This document shows, piece by piece, positions 1 to 7,316 of a stretch of DNA of 64,000 nucleotides. A program made the position numbers and the translations under genes. Origin of the DNA: Acetobacter vaccinii. GTDB lineage: Bacteria > Pseudomonadota > Alphaproteobacteria > Acetobacterales > Acetobacteraceae. How positions within the stretch are numbered: position 1 is the first letter of the stretch; each line of letters starts with the position of its first letter. Location of the stretch: positions 1,346,001 through 1,410,000 of the forward strand of contig NZ_CP043506.1 of assembly GCF_008365315.1 (NCBI RefSeq), written 5' to 3'. Below the pieces are notes generated by a model, which saw only the letters and a program-made list of their open reading frames with translations, had not been told where the DNA came from and made no database searches.

Positions 1-1
1 G

Positions 2-208
2 CTCGACAACCTTCCCGCCATTCCTACGAAACGACGCGACGGGGCGGTCGCTTGCCCAAAATGGGCCTATCGGTGTCGGCATCTCGTTGAGAGCCTCTGG
101 GCTCGCCTCAAGGAGTGGCGCGTTGTCGCAACCAGATACGAAAAAACAGCAACGTCATTCCTCGCCGTCATACACATCGCTGCCGCAGCAGACTGGATCA
201 AGCCATAA
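2..208 (+). pseudogene. IS5-family transposase, C-terminal part (cut by window edge)
   Basis: An open frame runs from the left edge to TAA at 206-208 (68 codons). The translated end reads ...LWARLKEWRVVATRYEKTA... and finishes with DWIKP, which is the typical C-terminal end of IS5-type DDE transposases: the glutamate of the DDE triad lies in the VESLWARLKEW segment, followed by the RYEKTA block. The start and the left inverted repeat lie outside the window, so whether the element is complete cannot be judged. The right end of the element should lie shortly after 208, but I cannot define its terminal repeat. Confidence 0.8.
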
Positions 209-321
209 CAGGTCCTAGTCTCGCCTCAGCGTAATCAGGACTAACGGCTGTGTTGCCCTTGCCTGCAAGCACCGTGCGGGCTGGCCTTTTCTTTTGTGGC
301 GGGGCGGCATAGGGTTGTCAG

Positions 322-648
322 GTGCTATCAATTCTCATCTACTGTGCAGCAGCGGCATGCGAAATTGCCGGGTGCTTTGCCTTCTGGGCCTGGTTGCGGC
401 TTGCGCGGTCTCCGTTGTGGGTTCTGCCGGGCTGCCTGTCGCTTGTGCTGTTTGCCTGGCTGCTGACCCTGGTGCAGGCCGATGCTGCTGGCCGGGTTTA
501 TGCGGCATATGGCGGCATTTATATTCTGTCGTCCCTGCTGTGGCTGTGGGGGGTAGAAGGCGTGCCGCCTGACAGATGGGATATAACTGGCGCGGTGCTG
601 AGCCTTGCGGGGGCTGCGGTTATTCTGCTGGCCCCTCACCAGGGCTAG
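322..648 (+). CDS. YnfA/UPF0060 family small membrane protein
   Basis: A 108-residue protein of the same length and pattern as E. coli YnfA. It has four predicted membrane helices, an early CEIAGCF segment and the family-typical [12 protein letters not shown] block around residues 56-67. The start is GTG at 322; alignment with YnfA by memory supports it, since no extra N-terminal residues are needed. The family belongs to the DMT/SMR fold; its substrate is unproven. It stands alone between the transposase tail and a 280-base spacer. Confidence 0.85.
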   Translation: MLSILIYCAAAACEIAGCFAFWAWLRLARSPLWVLPGCLSLVLFAWLLTLVQADAAGRVYAAYGGIYILSSLLWLWGVEGVPPDRWDITGAVLSLAGAAVILLAPHQG

Positions 649-724
649 TCCCCAAGCACATCTCTCTTCCGTTCAAACCATGGTCATGAATCGGGGTGAA
701 GGGGCCTGCGGTCCCTTCCGGGTT

Positions 725-741
725 TCAGGGCAGAGCCCTGA
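725..741. repeat. Hairpin TCAGGGC-aga-GCCCTGA in a possible dispersed intergenic repeat
   Basis: Seven-base perfect arms with a three-base loop, in the non-coding stretch 649-928 between the ynfA-like gene and the convergent glcG-like gene. The surroundings (about 695-780) contain more self-complementary pieces and a T-rich run at 763-770. It may end transcription of the ynfA-like gene. Similar GC-rich 'cagggcagagccctg' units recur in genomes of this group as far as I remember, so a dispersed repeat is possible. Confidence 0.4.
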
Positions 742-928
742 GAGCAGATAGCCTCCTAGCAGGCTTTTTTTTCCTGCCTTAACCACTGCACAACCCGCCA
801 AAACGCACAACGCCAGAACAGGTCCTTGCCCATTCTGGCGTTTGCGACGGTATGGATGACGGCCGAACACCGCCACACCATGCAGTGGTCAAGCATCCCC
901 CTACCAACAGGGGCTGTTTACGGCGAGC

Positions 929-1453
929 TTAGTGGAAGTCGGTGCGGAATTTTTCCACCGCAGCCAGCGCGCAGGCTTCGTCCTTGTCGCCCCCCGGCGC
1001 GCCGGAAACCCCAATCCCGCCCAAGACAGTACCGTCCGCCTTACGCAGGGTCACGCCACCGGCAATAAACAGGACTTCCGGCACGGTGGCGAGTGACCCG
1101 TCAGCCGGGCCGGTCAGCTTGGCAGCGACAAGCTCACTGGTTGTGTTTTTGCCAAATGCCATGCCGTAGGAATAGGCAGTGTACGCCTTGCGGTAGGACA
1201 CTGACAGCGATTGCAGGGGCACGGTATCCCCCTTGATGACCACCTGCTGGTGGCCTGTGGGGTCCACAACGGTGGCCGTGACTGAAAACCCGTGTTTCGC
1301 ACAGGTGCTGACGGCGTCTGCCGCCAGTTTTTCAGCCGTCTGCCAGTCCAGCTTCTGTGTGGTGACAAGGTTTGTGGTGGTGGCATGCCCGTAGGGGGCT
1401 GTTGCCATGGCGGCAAGGGCTGCCAGCATCAGGGCAGGGGCAGACTGGCGCAT
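929..1453 (-). CDS. Exported GlcG/HbpS-type protein
   Basis: A 174-residue protein with a Sec signal peptide (hydrophobic MLAALAAMATA, then a likely cut near YGHA-T) followed by a single GlcG/HbpS domain of about 135 residues (typical blocks ADGTVLGGIGVSG and an N-terminal LDWQTAEKLAADAV helix). HbpS of Streptomyces binds haem and acts as an extracellular redox sensor; for most homologues the ligand is unknown. It starts only two bases after the stop of the aldo/keto reductase gene, so the two genes are very probably one transcript. The periplasmic location is inferred from the signal peptide. Confidence 0.8.
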   Translation of the reverse strand: MRQSAPALMLAALAAMATAPYGHATTTNLVTTQKLDWQTAEKLAADAVSTCAKHGFSVTATVVDPTGHQQVVIKGDTVPLQSLSVSYRKAYTAYSYGMAFGKNTTSELVAAKLTGPADGSLATVPEVLFIAGGVTLRKADGTVLGGIGVSGAPGGDKDEACALAAVEKFRTDFH

Positions 1454-1455
1454 GG

Positions 1456-2301
1456 TCAGAATTCCTCATACGTCGCGGGGTCCTGCCCAAAGGTGCGCCC
1501 ATCGGGGCGGGCCAGTGTGGCAATCTGCGCCATGTCGTCCGCGCTGAGTTCAAAGTCGAACAGCGAGAGGTTTTCAAGCTGCCGTGCGGGTGATGTCGCC
1601 TTGGGCAGCGGTACGGCATCAAGCTGGATATGCCAGCGCAGGATAACCTGCACAATGCTCTTGCCAATCCGCGCGGCCAAAGCCTGTAACACGGGGTCTT
1701 GCAGCATGTGGCTGGCGCGGCCAAGGGGGCTCCACGACTGGGTGGCAATGCCGTGGGCTGTGTTAAAGGCGCGCTGCTCGGCTTGCGGGAAGTAGGGGTG
1801 CAGCTCAATCTGGTTGACCGCCGGGGTTACGCCGGTTTCGGCAATAATGCGCTCCAGATGGACGGGCAGGAAGTTGCAGACACCAATGGAGCGCACAAGC
1901 CCGCGCTTGCGGGCCTCGATCAGTGCGGTCCAGGCCTCAACATACAGGTCCTTGCTGGGGTTGGGCCAGTGGATGAGGTACTGGTCGTAGCTGTCAAGCT
2001 GGGCGCGGTAGAGGGATTCCTCAATGGTTGCCAGGGCTTCCTTGTAGTGGTGGTGGCGGCCGGGCAGTTTTGAGGTCACGCGCAGCTCTTCGCGCGCAAT
2101 ACCGGCCCGGCGGATGGCTTCGCCCACAGCACCTTCATTTTCGTAATTGAAGGCGGAGTCGAGCAGCCGGTACCCGGTTTTGATGGCCTGTGCGATGTCG
2201 CCCGCACCTGCCGAGCCATTGAGCAGATAGGTGCCAAAGCCGATGGCGGGCATGGTTGCCCCATCATTCAGGGTCACTGTCGGGATCGTTGCTGTGGTCA
2301 T
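1456..2301 (-). CDS. Aldo/keto reductase (DkgA-like)
   Basis: A 281-residue NADPH-dependent oxidoreductase of the AKR5 type (2,5-diketo-gluconate reductase-like). The catalytic tetrad is intact: D48, Y53, K78 and H111 (LLDSAFNYEN, TSKLPG, LIHWPN). IGVCNF, NQIELHPYFPQ and a C-terminal lysine-containing PLPKATSPARQ cofactor loop follow in the normal order. The substrate could be a keto-sugar acid or another small carbonyl; sequence does not decide. It is transcribed away from a PadR-type repressor across a 220-base gap containing a strong operator-like dyad, which suggests control by that repressor. Confidence 0.88.
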   Translation of the reverse strand: MTTATIPTVTLNDGATMPAIGFGTYLLNGSAGAGDIAQAIKTGYRLLDSAFNYENEGAVGEAIRRAGIAREELRVTSKLPGRHHHYKEALATIEESLYRAQLDSYDQYLIHWPNPSKDLYVEAWTALIEARKRGLVRSIGVCNFLPVHLERIIAETGVTPAVNQIELHPYFPQAEQRAFNTAHGIATQSWSPLGRASHMLQDPVLQALAARIGKSIVQVILRWHIQLDAVPLPKATSPARQLENLSLFDFELSADDMAQIATLARPDGRTFGQDPATYEEF

Positions 2302-2468
2302 GTGTCAGCCGCTCCTTGTTCAATTGCTGCCTTACTATAACGGCCAGAACGTATTTGTGTCTGACGAAGGCGGCATCACGGCTGTGTTGGTGGGGGTGGC
2401 AAGGGGGCCGGGCGGGCTGTGTGGCCTGCTTTTCTGCGGGTTGGGGCGAGATAGGACGAAGAGAAAAA

Positions 2469-2511
2469 ATATATTCCGATATATCTTGAATTACGATGTA
2501 TCGGAATATAT
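2469..2511. promoter_or_regulatory. Operator-like dyad for the PadR-type repressor
   Basis: Two 17-base arms, 2469-2485 (ATATATTCCGATATATC) and 2495-2511 (GATGTATCGGAATATAT), match with one mismatch and are separated by nine bases. The dyad sits 10 bases before the repressor start codon and about 170 bases upstream of the divergent aldo/keto reductase. PadR-family proteins bind such AT-rich dyads near their own promoters, so autoregulation is likely; control of the divergent gene is inference. Confidence 0.7.
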
Positions 2512-2521
2512 ATCGAAAATT

Positions 2522-3112
2522 ATGAAACATAGACATGGACACGCAGGCGGTCGTTACCGCCAGTTTTTCTCTCCTGACGGGGCAGAGGGTTTTTCCCACC
2601 CGCGCCGTCCCCACCACCGCCACGAGGGCGGGCGGCGGGGTGGACGCCACAGATTGTTTGATTACGGAGAAATTCGGCTGCTGGTGCTTGGCCTGATTGC
2701 CGAAAAACCGACCTATGGCTACGAGCTGATCCGCGTGATCGGGGAGAAGTTTGGCGGCAGCTATACGCCCAGCCCGGGGGTGATCTACCCCACACTGACC
2801 TGGCTGGATGAGGCCGGTTACGTCACGCTTGCTGAGGCTGAAGGCCGCAAGAGCTACCATCTGACCCCGCAGGGGCAGGCTTTTCTGGACGCCAACCGGG
2901 CGGCTTTGGAGGAAATTGAGGCCAGAGCCTTGCAGAATGGCGGGCAGGATCAGGCGGGGCGTGGGGGTGTGCCGGTTTCGGTCGCCCGTGCGATGGAAAA
3001 CCTGCGTACGGCCCTGCGCCTGCGGTTACGCCACGGCGGGCTGGATGCAGAGGCTGCGGAAAAAGTGGCTGCCCTGCTGGACGGTGCCGCACAGGCGGTC
3101 GGCCGGGTCTGA
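2522..3112 (+). CDS. PadR-family regulator with His-rich N-terminus (YqjI-like)
   Basis: The start was placed at ATG 2522, just after the dyad, although the frame stays open upstream; this gives 196 residues. Residues 1-43 hold eight histidines (positions 3, 5, 7, 26, 31, 32, 34, 43), then a winged-helix PadR domain (about 46-125) with the family motifs LVLGLIAEKPTYGYEL and GVIYPTLTWLDEAGY, then a C-terminal helical dimerisation part. This layout resembles E. coli YqjI, a nickel-responsive repressor with a His-rich N-terminal tail. Metal sensing is therefore inferred. YqjI controls a ferric reductase; here the divergent genes are an aldo/keto reductase and a GlcG-like protein instead. Confidence 0.85.
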   Translation: MKHRHGHAGGRYRQFFSPDGAEGFSHPRRPHHRHEGGRRGGRHRLFDYGEIRLLVLGLIAEKPTYGYELIRVIGEKFGGSYTPSPGVIYPTLTWLDEAGYVTLAEAEGRKSYHLTPQGQAFLDANRAALEEIEARALQNGGQDQAGRGGVPVSVARAMENLRTALRLRLRHGGLDAEAAEKVAALLDGAAQAVGRV

Positions 3113-3136
3113 CCCTGCGGGCATGGGGCCGGGGCA

Positions 3137-3153
3137 GGGCTGGTTGCCAGCCC
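3137..3153. terminator. Hairpin between convergent genes
   Basis: GGGCTGG-ttg-CCAGCCC, a seven-base perfect stem in the 58-base gap between the convergent padR-like and dctA-like genes. There is no T-run, so it is only a possible two-way terminator. Confidence 0.4.
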
Positions 3154-3170
3154 CGGTCATGGGCTGGCGG

Positions 3171-4448
3171 TTATCGTGGCCCCAGAGTTTCTTGCAGTTT
3201 TTTGGTATCCAGCGCGTTTTCCCAGCGGGACACAACAATGGTTGCCACCGCATTGCCGATCAGATTGGTCAGCGACCGGCACTCGGACATAAAGCGGTCG
3301 ATCCCAAGGATAAGCGCCATGCCGCCCACCGGCACGCTGGGCACGACTGACAGCGTGGCAGCAAGGGTAATAAAGCCCGCCCCCGTAACCCCGGCGGCCC
3401 CTTTGGAACTGACCATGGCCACCAGCAGCAGGGCCAGTTGCTCCCCAAAGCTCAGATGCACATCGGTGGCCTGGGCAATAAACAGGGCCGCCAGGGTCAT
3501 GTAGATATTGGTGCCATCAAGGTTGAAGGAATAGCCCATGGGCACCACAAGCCCGACAACCCCTTGGGCACAGCCTGCCTGCTCCATTTTTTCCATCAGC
3601 CCAGGCAGTGCTGATTCGGAGGAGCTGGTGCCCAGCACAATCAGCAGTTCTTCACGCAGGTAGGCCAGCAGGCGCAGGATGCGAAAGCCCGAAAACCGCG
3701 CCACAGCCCCCAGAATGACACAGACGAACATGATCGAGGTCAGGTAGAAGGCTAGCACCAGCCCGGCCAGATGTACAATGGCCCCCAGCCCGAACTTGCC
3801 AATGGTAAACGCCATGGCCCCAAAAGCCCCGATGGGGGCCAGGTACATGACCAGCCGTACCACGCCAAACACCAGCTCCGTCAGGCTGCGGAACAGGCTC
3901 AGCACGCTTTCCCCCGTCTTGCCCATCTGCGCCAGGCTGACCCCGAACAGGATGGCCACCAGCAGCACTTGCAGGATTTCACCCGACGTAAAGGCACTGG
4001 CCGTGGTGGTGGGGATAATCTGGAGCAGAAAGTCCTGAAAGGAGTGGCCGTGTGCCGCTGCCTGCACAAACTGCGTGACGGATGATGTATCCAGGCTGGC
4101 GGGCTGGATATGCATGCCCGCCCCAGGCCGGGCGATATTGGCTACCGCCATGCCCACGGCCAGCGCCAGTGTTGAAAAACACAGGAAGTACAGCATGGCC
4201 TTGCCCGCCACCCGGCCTGTCTGTTTCATGTCCGACATGCTGGCAATGCCCGTGCAGACGGTCAGGAAAATGACAGGGGCGATGACCATCTTGATCAGCT
4301 TGACAAAGCCGTCACCCAGCGGGCGGAGCATGGTCGCGGTGTTGGGAAAGAACGCACCCACCGCAATACCGGCAATAACCGCAACAAGAACCTGGATATA
4401 AAGCGTGTGACCACGCACGCCATGCGACGGGGAGGAAGGAATGGCCAC
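3171..4448 (-). CDS. dctA: Dicarboxylate/amino acid:cation symporter (DctA-like)
   Basis: A 425-residue integral inner-membrane protein of the DAACS (glutamate transporter fold) family. It shows the serine-rich re-entrant loop [14 protein letters not shown], the NLDGTNIYM motif of helix 7, and the second re-entrant loop [11 protein letters not shown]. Overall length matches DctA (about 430), which imports fumarate, malate and succinate with cations. Specificity for C4-dicarboxylates rather than glutamate is the more likely reading but is not proven. The gene stands alone, with a 16-base palindrome about 70 bases upstream of the start. Confidence 0.85.
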   Translation of the reverse strand: MAIPSSPSHGVRGHTLYIQVLVAVIAGIAVGAFFPNTATMLRPLGDGFVKLIKMVIAPVIFLTVCTGIASMSDMKQTGRVAGKAMLYFLCFSTLALAVGMAVANIARPGAGMHIQPASLDTSSVTQFVQAAAHGHSFQDFLLQIIPTTTASAFTSGEILQVLLVAILFGVSLAQMGKTGESVLSLFRSLTELVFGVVRLVMYLAPIGAFGAMAFTIGKFGLGAIVHLAGLVLAFYLTSIMFVCVILGAVARFSGFRILRLLAYLREELLIVLGTSSSESALPGLMEKMEQAGCAQGVVGLVVPMGYSFNLDGTNIYMTLAALFIAQATDVHLSFGEQLALLLVAMVSSKGAAGVTGAGFITLAATLSVVPSVPVGGMALILGIDRFMSECRSLTNLIGNAVATIVVSRWENALDTKKLQETLGPR

Positions 4449-4519
4449 GCTGTTTGGTCTTTCTGTCTGGTGTCGGGCGGTGCGGCCCTTCCCCCCAAAG
4501 GGACAGTGCCAGCAGGTGC

Positions 4520-4535
4520 GGCACGCTAGCGTGCC
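4520..4535. promoter_or_regulatory. 16-base perfect palindrome upstream of the dctA-like gene
   Basis: GGCACGCTAGCGTGCC, in the 243-base gap between divergent dctA-like and ppk2 genes; a partial copy of the half site (CTAGCGTG) follows at 4541-4548. It could be an operator for the symporter gene. No regulator is encoded next to it. Confidence 0.4.
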
Positions 4536-4691
4536 TGTGCCTAGCGTGAAAAGAGGGCAGACAGGCGGCCCCGTTTAAGGGGGCTGGCGTCGTAACCGCT
4601 GATTTCCGGGGTTTTCGGCGGTCACAATACCTTAACAGGACAGATTCTTAAAAATTTTGATACAATTCTGGCAGTAAAATTCTGGAGACGG

Positions 4692-5630
4692 ATGGGAAAA
4701 CCGATGACGCCAGAGATCGATACAGACACTCTCTCCATTGCCGACCGTGAGCGCGAGCGCGAACGGATGCGGCTTGAGATCATGGATGATCTGGATGAGG
4801 AAATCGAACTCGAGCTTCAGGAGGAAGGGCTTGAAAGCGGTGTCGGTCTCAGCCGTCACTCCTTCCGCCGTACCTATTTCCGCGAGCTTGTCCGCCTTCA
4901 GTCCGAACTGGTGAAAATGCAGGACTGGGTGCAGGAAACCGGCTACCGGCTGGTTGTGCTGTTTGAGGGGCGCGACGCCGCTGGCAAGGGCGGTGCCATC
5001 AAGCGTATTACCCAACGCCTGAACCCGCGTATCTGCCGTGTGGCGGCTCTGCCCGCCCCGACCAACCGTGAAAAAACCCAGTGGTATTTCCAGCGCTATG
5101 TGGCGCAGCTTCCCGCCGCGGGGGAAATCGTCCTGTTTGACCGGAGCTGGTACAACCGGGCCGGGGTCGAGCGGGTTATGGATTTCTGCACCGAGGATGA
5201 ATACGAAGAGTTCTTCCGCTCCGTGCCAGAGTTTGAGCGTATGCTGGTGCGCAGCGGCATTAAGGTTGTCAAATACTGGTTCTCCATCACAGATGACGAG
5301 CAGGAAGCCCGCTTCCGCGCCCGGATGGAAGACCCGCTGAAGCAGTGGAAGCTCAGCCCCATGGACCTGGAAAGCCGCAGGCGGTGGGAGCGTTACACCC
5401 GCGCCAAGGAAGTCATGCTGGAACGCTCCAGCATTGAGGAAGCCCCCTGGTGGGTGGTGCAGGCCGTGGACAAAAAGCGCGCGCGGCTGAACTGCATCCA
5501 CCATCTGCTGGCTCAGGTGCCGTATGAGCCTGTGACTAGGCCCGAGGTTGTGCTGCCCCCGCGGGAATACAATGCGGATTACGTGCGCCAGCCCACGCCG
5601 GAATCCATGATCGTGCCAGAAATTTACTAA
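4692..5630 (+). CDS. ppk2: Polyphosphate kinase 2 (PPK2)
   Basis: A 312-residue cytosolic kinase that transfers phosphate between polyphosphate and nucleotides. It has the PPK2 P-loop GRDAAGKGG at residues 93-101, the Walker B/lid region LFDRSWYNRAGVERVM starting at 148, and the family end region WKLSPMDLESRRRWERYT...APWWVV. The first 55 residues are highly charged (RERERERMR, DDLDEEIELELQEE) and precede the conserved core. Single-domain PPK2 enzymes of this length are class I or III; class is not certain. It is a single gene convergent with the plsC-like gene. Confidence 0.92.
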   Translation: MGKPMTPEIDTDTLSIADRERERERMRLEIMDDLDEEIELELQEEGLESGVGLSRHSFRRTYFRELVRLQSELVKMQDWVQETGYRLVVLFEGRDAAGKGGAIKRITQRLNPRICRVAALPAPTNREKTQWYFQRYVAQLPAAGEIVLFDRSWYNRAGVERVMDFCTEDEYEEFFRSVPEFERMLVRSGIKVVKYWFSITDDEQEARFRARMEDPLKQWKLSPMDLESRRRWERYTRAKEVMLERSSIEEAPWWVVQAVDKKRARLNCIHHLLAQVPYEPVTRPEVVLPPREYNADYVRQPTPESMIVPEIY

Positions 5631-5723
5631 CTGCCAGCCTCGCAGTCTTACGGCTGGAGGGCATTGCCAGCCTGACCAGCTTTAATCCTGCGGCGGCCGC
5701 GTTTTGTGTGCCGAATACTCAGT

Positions 5724-5757
5724 CATGCCCCTGCCGGGTTCTCCCGGTGGGGGCATG
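5724..5757. terminator. Strong hairpin between convergent ppk2 and plsC-like genes
   Basis: CATGCCCC at 5724-5731 pairs with GGGGCATG at 5750-5757, and inside it CCGGG at 5734-5738 pairs with CCCGG at 5743-5747. A smaller CCAGCC/GGCTGG stem lies at 5634-5657. There is no T-run; a two-way terminator is the simplest reading. Confidence 0.5.
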
Positions 5758-5803
5758 GCGTTTCTGGGCTTGGGTGTCGTGACTGTGCCGGGGTGGCTTG
5801 AAC

Positions 5804-6550
5804 TCAGGGCAGGGCGTTTTTCAGCCACTCTTCCACCGTGTCCACCAGGGCGCGCCCGCTCGCTTCGTCACGCCGGGGGGCATCAAAGCGGGGGCCGAGG
5901 CGCAGGCTATAGCGCATGGGCAGGGGTGGTAGCCTGTAAAACCGCCACCCCTGGGACAGGTAGGGGTTGGTGGTTTCAATCAGCACCACCTGCACCGGCA
6001 AACGGGTGCGCTGGGCCAGAGCCGCAAAGCCCGGCTGCAAAGGGCTGGGTGCGGTGCCAGCGCGCGAGCGTGTACCTTCAGGGAAGAGTAGAAGCTGGCA
6101 GCCTTCATGCAACTGTGTGGTGGCAGGGCCAAGTACTCGCAGCAACGTGTCGTGCCGCACATAACCTGCGGTACGCAAGGTGCTGCCCAGTATGGCGCGG
6201 TCCCAGATGGAGGCCTTGGTTACGCAGGACAGGTGCGGCAGGGCAGCCGCAAGGATCAGGCTGTCGAGGCGGGAGGGATGGTTGGCCACCAGAATAATCG
6301 GCCCTTCCCCCCGCAGGCTGTCCAGCGCGTGCAGGTCACAGTCCAGAATACCGGCGGCATGCAGGTAGCGCACAGCCAGCCGTGACATGCCATGTAGCCA
6401 GCGCCGCCCGGCCTGCCTGCGGCGTGGCCCATCGGGCATAAGCCGCCGCAGCACAAACGCCCCGATATCCAGACACAGGAAGATAACCCCCGTGACGGCA
6501 AGGGAGGCATAAAAGCGCAGGCGGGTGCTTGGGGCTGGCTGGGCGGGCAT
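5804..6550 (-). CDS. 1-acylglycerol-3-phosphate acyltransferase-like protein (PlsC family)
   Basis: A 248-residue protein with one N-terminal membrane helix (about 13-36) and a PlsC acyltransferase domain. The catalytic NHPSRLD (N90, H91, D96) matches the NHX4D motif, and FPEGTRS begins at 156. It probably acylates lysophosphatidic acid or a related acceptor at the inner membrane. Several PlsC paralogues per genome are normal, so it may not be the housekeeping enzyme. The neighbours give no further hint; 147 bases separate it from the SCO-like gene upstream. Confidence 0.85.
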   Translation of the reverse strand: MPAQPAPSTRLRFYASLAVTGVIFLCLDIGAFVLRRLMPDGPRRRQAGRRWLHGMSRLAVRYLHAAGILDCDLHALDSLRGEGPIILVANHPSRLDSLILAAALPHLSCVTKASIWDRAILGSTLRTAGYVRHDTLLRVLGPATTQLHEGCQLLLFPEGTRSRAGTAPSPLQPGFAALAQRTRLPVQVVLIETTNPYLSQGWRFYRLPPLPMRYSLRLGPRFDAPRRDEASGRALVDTVEEWLKNALP

Positions 6551-6697
6551 GGGGCTTCAGGGCGCTGGGGCGGCAGGGGGTATGCGGGTGTCAGCTTTGG
6601 CAACAGGGACAAGAGAGCGCAGGCCGGTCAAGCGGTCGGGTCACCGTAGCCCCGGCAATACTATGCCCCCATAAGCCTGCCCGCCGAGCCTGTAGGC

Positions 6698-7312
6698 TCA
6701 GGGGGTGGTGTTCATCAGGGTGCGCAGGGTTGCAGCCATGGTGCTGCTGTCCGCCCCGGAATCCACCAGCCCACGGTAGCGTGTCTGCGGGTCCATCAGC
6801 ACAAACTGGGGGGACATACGCATGGCATAGCCCCAGTCCGGGTCGGTGACCCGCTCAATCGGGGCTTTATACTCTTTTGCCAGATCGATCAGGGAATGGG
6901 GGGCGGCTGTCCCCGCCACAACACGGGGGCCGATGGACTGGCCATACTGGCGCAGGCGCTCGGCTTCGTCCCGGTCGGGGTCAAGGCTGACAAAAATAAT
7001 CACCGCATCCCGCCCGCCGGGGTCCACGGCGTTGAGTGCTGTGGACATGTTGCGCAGGGCCGGGGTGCAGGCGTCGTGGGCGCAGTGGGTTGCCCCAAAC
7101 AGCACCAGCATCCACCGACCGCGGAAGGTCTGGTCGGTCATGGTGCCGGTTGTGGCGTCCATCAGTCGGAAGGAGCCGCCGGTCTCATTACCGTAGCTGT
7201 CCAGCGTAATGCTGTGGTTAAGGGCATAGCGGGTGGCAGCGTAGCCCCCGGCCCCTGCCGCGGCCACAATGGCAGCGGTTATCAGCGCCACGCGCTTTCC
7301 TGAAGGTGACAT
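6698..7312 (-). CDS. SCO1/SenC-like thioredoxin-fold protein with altered metal site
   Basis: A 204-residue protein with one N-terminal anchor helix (about 7-28) and a periplasmic SCO/thioredoxin-like domain. In normal SCO proteins a CX3C motif and a distal histidine bind copper. Here the cysteines are C77 and C82 in GATHCAHDAC, a CX4C spacing, and the place of the usual histidine (before a hydrophobic strand and LMDP) reads RMSPQFVLMDP, that is methionine/serine. Copper delivery to a cytochrome oxidase CuA site is therefore doubtful; a thiol-disulfide or redox role is an alternative. It starts four bases after polA and is probably co-transcribed with it. Confidence 0.78.
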   Translation of the reverse strand: MSPSGKRVALITAAIVAAAGAGGYAATRYALNHSITLDSYGNETGGSFRLMDATTGTMTDQTFRGRWMLVLFGATHCAHDACTPALRNMSTALNAVDPGGRDAVIIFVSLDPDRDEAERLRQYGQSIGPRVVAGTAAPHSLIDLAKEYKAPIERVTDPDWGYAMRMSPQFVLMDPQTRYRGLVDSGADSSTMAATLRTLMNTTP

Positions 7313-7316
7313 GCGG

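Noticed and set aside
322..572. Overlapping frame at 294-572 in the ynfA-like region
   Set aside because: The frame at 322-648 matches the YnfA family over its whole length, so the overlapping one is a shadow.
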